A stretch of DNA of 26,447 nucleotides from an uncultured Lachnospiraceae bacterium (GTDB taxonomy: Bacteria > Bacillota > Clostridia > Lachnospirales > Lachnospiraceae), in assembly GCA_910585075.1 (NCBI GenBank), contig CAJUED010000010.1, positions 87,707-114,153 of the forward strand, read 5' to 3'. The notes beneath the pieces were generated by a model. That model ran no database searches. It saw only the letters and a list, made by a program, of their open reading frames with translations, and had not been told where the DNA came from. Both the position numbers and the translations under genes were made by a program. Below are positions 7,567 to 15,882 of this stretch, piece after piece; position 1 is the first letter of the stretch; every line of letters begins with the position of its first letter.

Positions 7567-7869
7567 TCAACAATCCCACTGACACTTCTTCATATTTATA
7601 TGTGTATCATCCTTAAATTCCACACCCTCATCCAGCAGCAGATTTCTCTGCTCATAAAAATGAGGGGCCGTCCGCCCGGCATGGTTTACAACCCGATGGC
7701 AGGGATACTGGCCGTAATACTCCGACATGCCAAGGACCTTTCCCACCAGTCTAGCGTTTTTATCCCGCCCAATCAGCTTTGCAATCTGCCCATAGGAAGC
7801 GACTTTTCCTTCAGGTATTTCTTCCACCACGGAAAGAATTTCATAAATTAAATTTTCTGTGAGTACCAT
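7567..7869 (-). CDS. MGMT-family protein (alkylated-DNA repair domain)
   Basis: The 100-residue protein corresponds to the C-terminal DNA-binding and active-site domain of O6-methylguanine methyltransferases, without the N-terminal domain. It shows IPEGKVASYGQIAKLIG (helix-turn-helix region) and PCHRVV with the acceptor cysteine C57 intact, so alkyl transfer is possible, unlike ATL proteins where this residue is Trp or Ala. The C-terminus NLLLDEGVEF also fits the family. No strong ribosome site precedes the ATG at 7869. The gene is convergent with the type III toxin. Its function is probably DNA alkylation repair or damage recognition. Confidence 0.87.
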   Translation of the reverse strand: MVLTENLIYEILSVVEEIPEGKVASYGQIAKLIGRDKNARLVGKVLGMSEYYGQYPCHRVVNHAGRTAPHFYEQRNLLLDEGVEFKDDTHINMKKCQWDC

Positions 7870-8013
7870 AGACTTTTAACCGTGCCTTTCTGTGTCTGAA
7901 AGATTTGAGAACGACACAAACCTTTGTAGTTATTCTTTAAATAATTTATTCTTGTGTAACGCTGAAAAACAGCGAAGCATACTATAAGCATGTATAAGTA
8001 TGCTGTAGATATT

Positions 8014-8784
8014 TTAAAATTGCATTTTTTCAGGGATACGTCCCTGTGATAAAAACACATATCTGTCTTCAGATGACAATTCCTTTGAAAAGGAAAATCC
8101 AAGGCTGTCAAAATCCTTGATATGTTCTAATTCTTTGATTTGATTTTCCGCCATAAAACGTACCATTTCTCCCCGGGCCATTTTCGCCAGAGTTCCTTTC
8201 TGCCTCACTTTTCCCTGTATCAGTTCACCAAATTCAACGGTAAGAAACCTGTCTTTAGGAGTGAGATATTTTTCAATACACTGTGCATATTCTTTGGAGG
8301 CCAGGTTGACAATGATTCTGTCATCATCCGGCAGTCTTTGGTATAAACGGTCTTTCCAGAAATCGTATAAGTTGTCATTGTCATTTACATATAATTTGGC
8401 CTGCATTTCCAAACGGTAGGGCGTGATCCCGTCAAAAGGCTTTAGCAGTCCGTAGAAACCGGATAAAATGCGAAGATGTTCTTCAATGTAAGAAAGAGCT
8501 CCAGCGGTAAATACCACAGGCGCCATATGCTGGTATTGTAATCCTTCATATGAGAGGACTGCCGGAGTCAGCATCCGTTCCAAATCCATATTTTGGAAAC
8601 GCTCACAATTTAATTCTGCAAGCTTGTCATTACATTTCCACAGAGCCTTTGCTTCAGACAAAGTCAAAGCCTTTATGGTATTCATAAGAACTTTGGCATC
8701 TTCTATAAATTCCGGTATTTGGCTGATTGGAAAGGTGTCTGTATCTACATTCATTTTCTTGGCAGGTGAAATGATTATTTTCAT
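8014..8784 (-). CDS. yaaA: Peroxide stress protein YaaA
   Basis: The 256-residue protein matches the YaaA/UPF0246 family at full length: MKIIISPAKKM at the N-terminus, FYGLLKPFDGITPYRLEM in the middle, and the GLGF-like DSLGFSFSKE near the C-terminus. In E. coli YaaA lowers free iron and limits oxidative DNA damage, and it has DNA-binding activity. AAGGAT lies about 9 nt before the ATG. A good promoter is at 8842-8870 on the same strand. It precedes the MGMT-family gene by 144 nt and may be co-transcribed with it as a DNA-protection pair. No PerR-type box was recognised. Confidence 0.93.
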   Translation of the reverse strand: MKIIISPAKKMNVDTDTFPISQIPEFIEDAKVLMNTIKALTLSEAKALWKCNDKLAELNCERFQNMDLERMLTPAVLSYEGLQYQHMAPVVFTAGALSYIEEHLRILSGFYGLLKPFDGITPYRLEMQAKLYVNDNDNLYDFWKDRLYQRLPDDDRIIVNLASKEYAQCIEKYLTPKDRFLTVEFGELIQGKVRQKGTLAKMARGEMVRFMAENQIKELEHIKDFDSLGFSFSKELSSEDRYVFLSQGRIPEKMQF

Positions 8785-8841
8785 GTTTGCTTATCCTTGT
8801 TGTATTGTAAATTTTCCGAAGTTATAGGGGGAGACCTATTC

Positions 8842-8870
8842 AGTATAGCAAATCATATTTTTGAATTCAA
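8842..8870 (-). promoter_or_regulatory. Promoter of yaaA
   Basis: On the minus strand TTGAAT (8865-8870), 17 nt, then TATACT (8842-8847), about 60 nt upstream of the yaaA start. Confidence 0.6.
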
Positions 8871-9127
8871 GGAAGGGATTGCGAATTTTCTGTCAAAAGC
8901 CCTTTGAAAGAAAATTTATAAGTATATTGAAGAATATCGATTAAAATGGCAAATAATAATTTGGAATAAGCAAAGGAAAGACATAAAAATTGTAATAAAA
9001 TAGGGCCGGAAACTGCTGACAGAGAGGCATGTAAGGCTTTTGGACCTTTGTACAGATAAAAATGCCATGTTGTGGAAGGAAGAAGTAGAAAAGAACCTGA
9101 AATGGCATGAGAATAAAAATTTTGAGA
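8871..9127. other. Stretch without a recognisable gene
   Basis: Both strands were read. A plus-strand frame at about 9003-9160 (GRKLLTERHVRLLDLC...) lacks a start and a ribosome site, yet ends at a strong plus-strand hairpin terminator. It could be a decayed gene or a leader of the downstream lipoprotein operon. A minus-strand 64-codon frame at 8941-9135 has no coding features. Confidence 0.4.
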
Positions 9128-9170
9128 GTCAACAACCCTGCTGGTTCAAGCCTGGTTGTTGACTTTTTCT
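9128..9170 (+). terminator. Rho-independent terminator with no obvious upstream gene
   Basis: GTCAACAACC (9128-9137) pairs perfectly with GGTTGTTGAC (9154-9163), followed by TTTTTCT. The nearest upstream genes run the other way, so it either ends an unrecognised transcript or works as an attenuator in the leader of the gene at 9282. Confidence 0.7.
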
Positions 9171-9202
9171 ATAGCCGAATGTACAATATTTTAAAAAGAA
9201 TT

Positions 9203-9218
9203 CACACTTTTTTGTGTG
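9203..9218. promoter_or_regulatory. Inverted repeat CACAC-N6-GTGTG upstream of SBP-1
   Basis: A perfect 5-bp dyad around six T residues, 64 nt before the GTG start of the first solute-binding lipoprotein. It may be an operator. No convincing -35/-10 pair was found here. Confidence 0.3.
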
Positions 9219-9281
9219 GAATAATAACTTGTTTATAGAAGTATGTGTATTAATGTGATGAATTTGCAAGGGGGAATTATT

Positions 9282-11072
9282 GTGAACAGGAAATGGATAA
9301 GGGGACTGGGGGTATTATCTGTTGCCGTTGGTTTATTATTGTCCGGGTGTGCGGTATTAAGTAACGGCTCTGCCAGGAACGATAATACGCTTCTATGGGG
9401 AACCTGGGGCAGCTATGAGAGACACGAACCGTTTTTAAATCTGTTACAGGAAACCTATCCGGAAATTGACCTGGAGTTTGTTTCCTATGCGGGAGCAAAT
9501 CGTACCGGCTACAGCTGGGCGCAGATGCGCGCAGATGATATTCCGGATATTTTTATGACATCCCAGATTTTGGATGAGGAGCTGGCGAAGGAGCGGCTGG
9601 TGGATTTATCAGGGTATCCTTTTATCAGCGATTTGTCTACGGCGGTTTTGGACCAGGTGGAGATAGACGGAGGGCTTTATTTGCTACCGGTGGATTATTC
9701 CATATACGGTATTTTTTATAATAAGACGCTGATGGAGGAAAAGGGCTGGGAGCTGCCCTCAGATTTCGGGGAGCTTGAAGCTCTGTGTGAGGAAATCAAA
9801 GAGGAAGGTCTGATTCCTGGGGTTATAGCAACCCAGCTTACCGGAGGACCTTTTTCAGCGGTGTTCAATCTGGCAAAAACCGATTGGCTGACCACTGTGG
9901 AGGGCAGGGCCTGGGAGAGGGACTTCCTTGCAGGGAATGCCACAGCAAAGGGAAACTGGGAGGATACCATGGCCTATGTGCAGAGGTACATAGATATCGG
10001 TATGTTCACTGCTGACCCGGAGGACAGGGATCATGATGTGCTGGTAAAAGATTATCTGGGTAACCGCAAGGCTGTGTTCTGTACGGCGGTACACGCTATT
10101 AACAGGACGGTTGCCGGCGGGGAGGGAACCGACGAGATTGGAATTATGCCCTATATCAGTGAGGATGGAAGCAAAAATATTTATATGTACAGCCCGTCCT
10201 GCTATTTTGGAATCAGCAAACGCCTGACAGAGCCGGGAAATGAGAAAAAGCTGGAGGATGCAATTAAGATTTTGTCCCTGCTTTACTCTCCGGAGGGACA
10301 AGAGGCGCTTATGGGAAATGATTCTCCTATTACCTTAAGTGTGCTGAGCAATTCCGAGCTCCCGGAGGATTCTCTGGTGCATGATGCCCAGAAGGCTATG
10401 CAGGAGGGGAGAGTATTTCCGATGACCTATGCCCGCTGGGAAAACACTCTGTCCGATATGGGGCAGGCATTTAAAGAATGGTTCCGGGGCGAGGAAGGGA
10501 TGGACGGCGAACAGTGTATTGCACGGATGGATGCAATTGAGCAGGAATATTTAAGCCGGGCAGGAGAGAGTTATTTTTGCAAAAGTACGGATGATTTTAC
10601 GCTGGAGGAAACTGCCGCTTTGGTGGGCGAAGCCCTGGGAAGCGCAGCAGGAACCGACGGAGTGTTGGTTCCTATAGGGGCCTTTCATGACGGCGTGGAG
10701 CTGAAAGCGGGGGTAAACGGAAAGCTCTATAAAGGGAACATTGATGTGGAAGTGGCCAATACCCTATGCCCGGGAATTGACGGGGAATACGCTGTGATGA
10801 AAATGACAGGAGCCCAGGTAAAGGAGATTTTGCAGGCCGGATTTGATATGGAGGGCAACGGCAATCCGTTTTCCTATGTGCTGGTGACCAGAGGTGATAT
10901 GGAGCTTGAGGATGGCCAGACCTACCAGATAGCCTTTTTTATGGAAGGGTATACGGAAGAAGTGGGGCAGACTTATGGGGCGGAGGTAATCAAAGGCTCA
11001 GTCAGAGGTTTCCTGCGCACGTATCTGGAAGAAAAGGGAGAGGTTTCTCCTTCGAAAAATCTTTGGAAATAG
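9282..11072 (+). CDS. Lipoprotein: solute-binding domain fused to 5'-nucleotidase C-like domain (SBP-1)
   Basis: The 596-residue product begins MNRKWIRGLG, a hydrophobic run and the lipobox LLSGC (C23). Residues about 35-430 read as an ABC-type family 1 extracellular solute-binding protein (LLWGTWGSYERHEPFLNLL, DIPDIFMTS, YGIFYNKTLMEEKGWELP, ISKRL, SPEGQEALM). Residues about 435-590 do not belong to that fold: KLYKGNIDVEVANTLCPG and YAVMKMTGAQVKEIL, then VTRGDMELEDGQTYQIAFF, resemble the substrate-specificity C-terminal domain of 5'-nucleotidases (UshA-like). The catalytic metallophosphatase domain is absent, so binding rather than hydrolysis is inferred. The GTG at 9282 is chosen for its AAGGGGG site and signal peptide; an upstream ATG at 9243 is unlikely. 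It is followed by a paralogue and a hybrid kinase, with no permease genes nearby. Confidence 0.82.
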   Translation: MNRKWIRGLGVLSVAVGLLLSGCAVLSNGSARNDNTLLWGTWGSYERHEPFLNLLQETYPEIDLEFVSYAGANRTGYSWAQMRADDIPDIFMTSQILDEELAKERLVDLSGYPFISDLSTAVLDQVEIDGGLYLLPVDYSIYGIFYNKTLMEEKGWELPSDFGELEALCEEIKEEGLIPGVIATQLTGGPFSAVFNLAKTDWLTTVEGRAWERDFLAGNATAKGNWEDTMAYVQRYIDIGMFTADPEDRDHDVLVKDYLGNRKAVFCTAVHAINRTVAGGEGTDEIGIMPYISEDGSKNIYMYSPSCYFGISKRLTEPGNEKKLEDAIKILSLLYSPEGQEALMGNDSPITLSVLSNSELPEDSLVHDAQKAMQEGRVFPMTYARWENTLSDMGQAFKEWFRGEEGMDGEQCIARMDAIEQEYLSRAGESYFCKSTDDFTLEETAALVGEALGSAAGTDGVLVPIGAFHDGVELKAGVNGKLYKGNIDVEVANTLCPGIDGEYAVMKMTGAQVKEILQAGFDMEGNGNPFSYVLVTRGDMELEDGQTYQIAFFMEGYTEEVGQTYGAEVIKGSVRGFLRTYLEEKGEVSPSKNLWK

Positions 11073-11120
11073 GTTGAAAAATCAAAGATTTTTCAACCAT
11101 ACAAATTTGCGGGCTGTTGG
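11072..11120 (+). repeat. Hairpin repeat, copy B (between SBP-1 and SBP-2)
   Basis: GGTTGAAAAATC (11072-11083), loop AAA, GATTTTTCAACC (11087-11098), then ATACAAATTTGC and a G/T-rich tail. It matches copy A (6093-6141). The stem pair that is A-T in copy A is G-C here. The element starts on the last base of the SBP-1 stop codon, mirroring copy A. Confidence 0.75.
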
Positions 11121-11136
11121 ACGCAGGAGGATTTGA

Positions 11137-13005
11137 ATGGAAAAAAGAAAATATGTGTTTTCGCTAGTGTTGACAGCAGCCTTGCTATCTTTTTTATGGG
11201 GATGCGGAGGGGAAAGGAAAGGCAGCGAAAGCGGGCAAAGGACGGCGGATGGAAAAGAAAAGGTTACGGTTGCATTGTGGGGGGATCAGCTGACGGAGGG
11301 TTACGGAAAATATCTCCAGGAAACCTTTCCGGAGGTGGAATTTGAATTTTATGCGGCCACCAATTCCACTGATTTCTATCGTTTTAAAGAGGAAAGGGGA
11401 GAACTTCCGGATATACTGACGGTTCGGCGTTTTTCTTTGAATGATGTTGCGTCGTGGAAGGATTCTCTGATGGATTTGAGCGATACGGATTTGGTAAACA
11501 GGTTTCATCAGTCCTATCTGCGCAGTTATACATACAGTGACGGCACTGTAAACTGGCTGCCCACCTGCGCGGAGATAGACAGTATTTTGATAAACAAAGA
11601 TTTGCTTGAAGAAAATGGCATGGAGATTCCTTTAAACTATCAGGAATTTACGGACACCTGCGCTGCTTTAAAGGAATTGGGAATACGTCCTTTCCTGTCT
11701 AATTTTGGCGCTGATTATACCTGTATGGAAATTTTGCAGGGGCTTTCCGTTTCTGAGCTGACTTCCCAGGAAGGAAGGGAATGGCGGCAGCAGTACGAGA
11801 GCGGGCAGACCGAAGAATTAAGCGAGGAGGTCTGGATGCCTGTTTTTGAGCGGATGCAAGACTTTATTGAATACGCGGGGATTACGGAGGAGGATTTGGA
11901 AGGGGATACGGCTCAGGTGTATGAGGCGTACAAAAACCGGGAGGTGGCCATGATCCGCACCACCAGCAATGAATCCGTAAAGTATGAGGCCTTAGGGGAA
12001 TCGGTACTGATGCCTTATTATGGGGAGCGGGAGGAGAACAACTGGTATCTGACTTATCCGGCCTTTCAGGTGGCCGCTAATGTAAATGCGGAGGAAAGCC
12101 CGGAGCGCAAGGAACTGATCCTGCGCATCATGACGGCAATGCTGAATGAGGATGGGCTGCACCATATCACCAACGGAGAAAATATGATTGCGTACAGTAA
12201 GGACGTCACATTGGATATTTCACCGCTTCTGAGTTATCTTCCTGCATGCAGTGAAGACAACAGGCTATATATCCGATTAGCTTCCTCAGATATGTTTTCC
12301 ATATCGCAAAAAGTGGTACAGGGAATGATAACAGGAAAGTATCCCGATGCCCGTTCCGCCTTTGAAGCCTTTAATGAGGAAATGAAAACGGATAATGTCA
12401 AGGAGTCTGCGGCAGCACATATCGACAGGGATTATTCCTATGGCTTCAATCCTCATGGGGGGAGCCAGGCGGCATCGGCAATTATGAATACTCTGCGGGA
12501 GGAATTAGAGACGGATTTGCTGGTGGGGCAGGCATGTAATGTTGCCGGTAATATTTGTGCAGGGGATTATACGGAAACAGAGCTTCGATTTCTGACTATG
12601 GGGGAATCAATGGATATTCTGCTATGCCATATGACGGGAGAGCAGTTGTATCAATATATGGATTATGTCTTGACAGTTCCGGGCAGAACAGGCTCTGTGA
12701 TCAACGATTCCACACTGTATGTATCCAGTGGATTTGAAATGGAGATTCAAAAGACGGATAATGTGTACCAGGTAAATAAGCTGACTGTCAGCGGTAAAGA
12801 AATAGAAAAAGACGGCCGTTACTTTGTGGCTGTTTTGGGCAATGAGGCGATGATGCATAAGGAAGCCCTTGCATCTGTGGGAATTACGGAGTATGAGAGG
12901 GTGGAAGCGCAGTTTAAGCAGATAATTGTTGACCGACTTGCAAAAGAGGGGAAGCAGCTTGCATCACCTACGGATTATATAACCCTTAAGTCAAATACCC
13001 CTTAG
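11137..13005 (+). CDS. Lipoprotein: solute-binding domain fused to 5'-nucleotidase C-like domain (SBP-2)
   Basis: The 622-residue paralogue of SBP-1 has the same order. The signal peptide ends in the lipobox LWGC (C23), and the solute-binding domain spans about residues 42-420 (VTVALWGDQLTEGYGKYL, LPDILTVRRF, INKDLLEENGMEIPLNYQEF). A C-terminal 5'-nucleotidase C-like domain covers about 425-615, with ETELRFLTMGESMDILLCHM, TGEQLYQYMDYVL near residue 500 and DGRYFVAVLGNEA. Identity to SBP-1 is visibly low, so the duplication is old and the two may bind different ligands. GGAGG precedes the ATG by 7 nt. It lies 65 nt after SBP-1, across a hairpin repeat, and 136 nt before the kinase gene. Function in ligand sensing is inferred. 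Confidence 0.8.
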   Translation: MEKRKYVFSLVLTAALLSFLWGCGGERKGSESGQRTADGKEKVTVALWGDQLTEGYGKYLQETFPEVEFEFYAATNSTDFYRFKEERGELPDILTVRRFSLNDVASWKDSLMDLSDTDLVNRFHQSYLRSYTYSDGTVNWLPTCAEIDSILINKDLLEENGMEIPLNYQEFTDTCAALKELGIRPFLSNFGADYTCMEILQGLSVSELTSQEGREWRQQYESGQTEELSEEVWMPVFERMQDFIEYAGITEEDLEGDTAQVYEAYKNREVAMIRTTSNESVKYEALGESVLMPYYGEREENNWYLTYPAFQVAANVNAEESPERKELILRIMTAMLNEDGLHHITNGENMIAYSKDVTLDISPLLSYLPACSEDNRLYIRLASSDMFSISQKVVQGMITGKYPDARSAFEAFNEEMKTDNVKESAAAHIDRDYSYGFNPHGGSQAASAIMNTLREELETDLLVGQACNVAGNICAGDYTETELRFLTMGESMDILLCHMTGEQLYQYMDYVLTVPGRTGSVINDSTLYVSSGFEMEIQKTDNVYQVNKLTVSGKEIEKDGRYFVAVLGNEAMMHKEALASVGITEYERVEAQFKQIIVDRLAKEGKQLASPTDYITLKSNTP

Positions 13006-13053
13006 CAGGCTGACGAGGCATGTAACTTTGGTGGTATCGTCAAATATCCGGAG

Positions 13054-13145
13054 ATGCCAAAAGCGCTTTTGGTGCTTTGTATCTCTTGTGCATGGCTATT
13101 TTCCTCATGACTTGCGGGAATAAAGAAAGGAAGCAGGAGACGTGA
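13054..13145 (+). pseudogene. Possible frame-broken lipoprotein signal peptide upstream of the kinase
   Basis: From the ATG at 13054 the frame reads MPKALLVLCISCAWLFSS and stops. The next frame, from ATG 13092, reads MAIFLMTCGNKERKQET and stops at 13145, overlapping the kinase GTG in a GTGA. Joined by one frameshift near 13090 these give a basic start, a hydrophobic run and the lipobox LMTC, a lipoprotein signal sequence with almost no mature part. It could be the remnant of a third lipoprotein or a short coupled leader peptide. The evidence is composition only. Confidence 0.35.
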
Positions 13146-15826
13146 ATTGCTTGAAAGCTATGGGCAAAAAACGTAATATCATATATTTTTTTATATCGGT
13201 GGCAGGCCTATCTTTGTTTTTACTGGTTGGCGGAATTTATTTTAAAGGCTATCTGGACCAGCAGATATTTATTGAACGTGCCACTCAGTTAAATGAGATT
13301 ACCGCACAGGTGCGGGAGAACCTGAACAATGCTTTGGATTCTCATTGGAATTATCTGGAGGCCGCAGTAAATCTGCTGGAAGGATGGGATGAGCCTGGCT
13401 CAGAGGATGATGTGACGGATTATATAGATGACCTGGAAGAAATTCTGGAAATGGATCATTATAATTCTATGCTGATGCTTTTGGACAGTCAGGGAAACTG
13501 CTATGACGACTCAGGCAGACATGGTGTCTGGACGGATATTGATCAGATTTCCGGCGGAGAGGATCGCTATGCTTTTATATCCCGCACAGATATTTATGAA
13601 AACAGTCACTGGGCTTTTGTGGAAAAGTTTCAGCAGCCTCTCAGGATAAAGGATTCTGACATCAGTTTTACCCACGCAGTTCTTTTGAAGGATATATACA
13701 CGCTGACCCAATATTATGACAGTGGGGCTTATAGCAGTAAAAATGAGACTTATATTTTAAAAAGCAACGGTACGCGGATGCATGACGACATCACGTCAAA
13801 TAAGACCATTCAGGCCTACAATGTACTGAAAGTACTGGAGGATATGGAAGGACAGAAAATCCCGGATATCAAGGCAGCCATGGAGGAAACGAATATCATC
13901 AGTACTAACTTTTGGTATGAGGGCATGGAGTATTATTACTGTCTCACATCTCTGGAAAAGTATGATACGTTGCTGCTGTTTTTGATTCCGGCCGAGTATG
14001 TGGCCTCAGGAACCGTGGATATGGTAGGGGCGGTTGTCAGGATGGTGTTGTTTTTGGCTGCATTTCTGATTGTATTGCTGATTCTTGTGATTGTATCCGT
14101 TACAAGGCAGCAGAGCAGCATCCGGCTGTTCCGGCAGGAACAGGAGAATCTGCACCGGCAGGAGCAAATGAATGTGCAGCTGGAGGAATCCAATGCCATG
14201 CTTGCCCGGTCTAAGGAAACGGCGGAACAGGCATTTCAGATTGCCGAGGAGGCAAACAGGGCAAAAAGTTCTTTCCTGTCCAATATGAGCCATGACATCC
14301 GCACGCCCATGAATGCGATAGTGGGTTTTGCCACTCTCCTTACCAAGGATGCGGAAGATCCGGATAAGGTAAGGGAATATACAAAGAAGATTACGGCCTC
14401 CAGCCAGCATTTGCTGGGCCTTATCAATGATATTCTGGACATCAGTAAAATCGAGGCGGGCAAAACAACCTTAAACCTGTCGGATGAAAATATTGTGGAT
14501 TTGATGGAAGGGATTGATGTGATTATCCGTCCTCAAATGAAAGCAAAGAATCATACTTTTGAGGTGCGTAACCAGGGGCTTAAGCATGAGCAGGTAATCA
14601 TGGATAAAATTCGCTTAAACCAGATTCTGTTAAATCTGCTGTCCAATGCGGTGAAGTACACGCAGGAGGGCGGACATATCACCTTTACGGTACAGGAACT
14701 GCCCCAGTACACCAATCAGCTGGCCCGGTTTCAGTTTATTGTGTCAGATAACGGTTATGGCATGAGCAAGGAGTATCAAAAGAAAATCTTTCAGGCATTT
14801 ACCAGGGAGGAGGACAGCGTAACCAATAAAATCCAGGGAACCGGCCTGGGAATGTCCATCACCAAAAGCCTGCTGGATTTGATGGGCGGAACCATCACCG
14901 TGGAAAGCGAAAAAGATAAGGGCTCCACCTTTACGGTGAATTTAGACCTTCATGTCAGCGAACATGAGATTGATCAGGATTACTGGCGGAAAAACGGCAT
15001 TACCAGAATGCTTGTGGTGGATGACGAGGAGGTCATCTGCCAGAACATACAGCTGACCATGGAGGAAACGGGAGTCACGGTGGATTATGTTCTGAACGGA
15101 AAGAGCGCCATAGAAATGGTGAAACAGTCCGAAACAGATAAAACACCGTACCAGGTTGTGCTGTTAGACTGGAAAATGCCAGGCTTAAGCGGGGTGGAAA
15201 CAGCCAAATGCATCCGAAAGGAAACTACGAGCAAAGTACCTGTCCTGGTGCTGACCAGCTATGACTGGCTGGAAATTGAGGAAGAAGCAAGAGAAGCCGG
15301 AGTAGATGCTTTTATCTCAAAGCCCTTCTTCCTGACTAGCTTCCGTCAGAAGGTGGAGGGTATACTGAGCCGGGATTTACAGGCAGGAGGAAGCCTGCAG
15401 GATGCGGAGGGAGACCTTCATAATATGCATATCCTTGCGGCGGAGGACAATGAAATCAATGCGGAAATCCTGCAAGAGCTGCTGGGGATGGAAGGGGCCT
15501 TCTGCGATATCTGCGAAAACGGACAGCTTGTGGTGGAAGCCTTTGAAAAATCGGAGCCGGGGCAGTACCAGCTGATACTTATGGATGTACAGATGCCGGT
15601 GATGAACGGATATGAGGCCACGAAGGCAATCAGGGCGTCGAATCACTCCATGGCCGGAACAATTCCGGTGATCGCCATGACTGCCAACGCTTTCGCAGAC
15701 GATATTCGGGATGCACTGGAATCCGGTATGAACGCCCATATCGCAAAGCCCATTGATATGACCGTGTTAAAACAAACGGTCAAAGGGGTAATGGAAGCGC
15801 AAAAAGATAAGGAAGAAAACATATGA
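13142..15826 (+). CDS. Hybrid sensor histidine kinase with two receiver domains
   Basis: The 894-residue protein has a transmembrane helix at about 12-34, an extracytoplasmic region at about 35-293 (likely Cache/PAS-like sensor), and a second helix at about 297-321. A coiled-coil linker at about 325-372 leads to HisKA with FLSNMSHDIRTPMNAI (phospho-acceptor H384). HATPase_c has the N box NLLSNAVKYT (N502), DNGYG (D536) and GTGLGMS (566-572). Receiver 1 (about 622-742) has D627/D628, phospho-acceptor D676 and K727; receiver 2 (about 763-885) has D769, D815 and K869. There is no HPt and no DNA-binding output domain, so the downstream partner must be encoded elsewhere. The GTG start overlaps a short upstream frame and its AGGAG is only 2 nt away; TTG 13151 or ATG 13160 are alternatives. 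It ends the SBP operon before a good terminator. Confidence 0.92.
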   Translation: MNCLKAMGKKRNIIYFFISVAGLSLFLLVGGIYFKGYLDQQIFIERATQLNEITAQVRENLNNALDSHWNYLEAAVNLLEGWDEPGSEDDVTDYIDDLEEILEMDHYNSMLMLLDSQGNCYDDSGRHGVWTDIDQISGGEDRYAFISRTDIYENSHWAFVEKFQQPLRIKDSDISFTHAVLLKDIYTLTQYYDSGAYSSKNETYILKSNGTRMHDDITSNKTIQAYNVLKVLEDMEGQKIPDIKAAMEETNIISTNFWYEGMEYYYCLTSLEKYDTLLLFLIPAEYVASGTVDMVGAVVRMVLFLAAFLIVLLILVIVSVTRQQSSIRLFRQEQENLHRQEQMNVQLEESNAMLARSKETAEQAFQIAEEANRAKSSFLSNMSHDIRTPMNAIVGFATLLTKDAEDPDKVREYTKKITASSQHLLGLINDILDISKIEAGKTTLNLSDENIVDLMEGIDVIIRPQMKAKNHTFEVRNQGLKHEQVIMDKIRLNQILLNLLSNAVKYTQEGGHITFTVQELPQYTNQLARFQFIVSDNGYGMSKEYQKKIFQAFTREEDSVTNKIQGTGLGMSITKSLLDLMGGTITVESEKDKGSTFTVNLDLHVSEHEIDQDYWRKNGITRMLVVDDEEVICQNIQLTMEETGVTVDYVLNGKSAIEMVKQSETDKTPYQVVLLDWKMPGLSGVETAKCIRKETTSKVPVLVLTSYDWLEIEEEAREAGVDAFISKPFFLTSFRQKVEGILSRDLQAGGSLQDAEGDLHNMHILAAEDNEINAEILQELLGMEGAFCDICENGQLVVEAFEKSEPGQYQLILMDVQMPVMNGYEATKAIRASNHSMAGTIPVIAMTANAFADDIRDALESGMNAHIAKPIDMTVLKQTVKGVMEAQKDKEENI

Positions 15827-15837
15827 TAGAAAATGAA

Positions 15838-15875
15838 ATTCCCTGGTCGCTTGATAGGCGGACCGGGGAATTTTT
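15838..15875 (+). terminator. Terminator of the SBP/kinase operon
   Basis: ATTCCC-T-GGTC (15838-15848) pairs with GACC-G-GGGAAT (15861-15871), the central T-G being a wobble, followed by TTTTT. It lies 11 nt after the kinase stop. Confidence 0.8.
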
Positions 15876-15882
15876 ATGCGCA

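Noticed and set aside
7848..8111. 87-codon minus-strand frame between the MGMT-family gene and yaaA
   Set aside because: It overlaps both genes in another frame and has no recognisable features.
8941..9135. 64-codon minus-strand frame
   Set aside because: Composition is low-complexity aromatic and no start signal is present; it looks like AT-rich non-coding DNA.
9282..13005. Considered as ordinary ABC sugar importers
   Set aside because: No permease or ATPase gene is in the window and both proteins carry a second C-terminal domain; a sensory role beside the kinase fits better.
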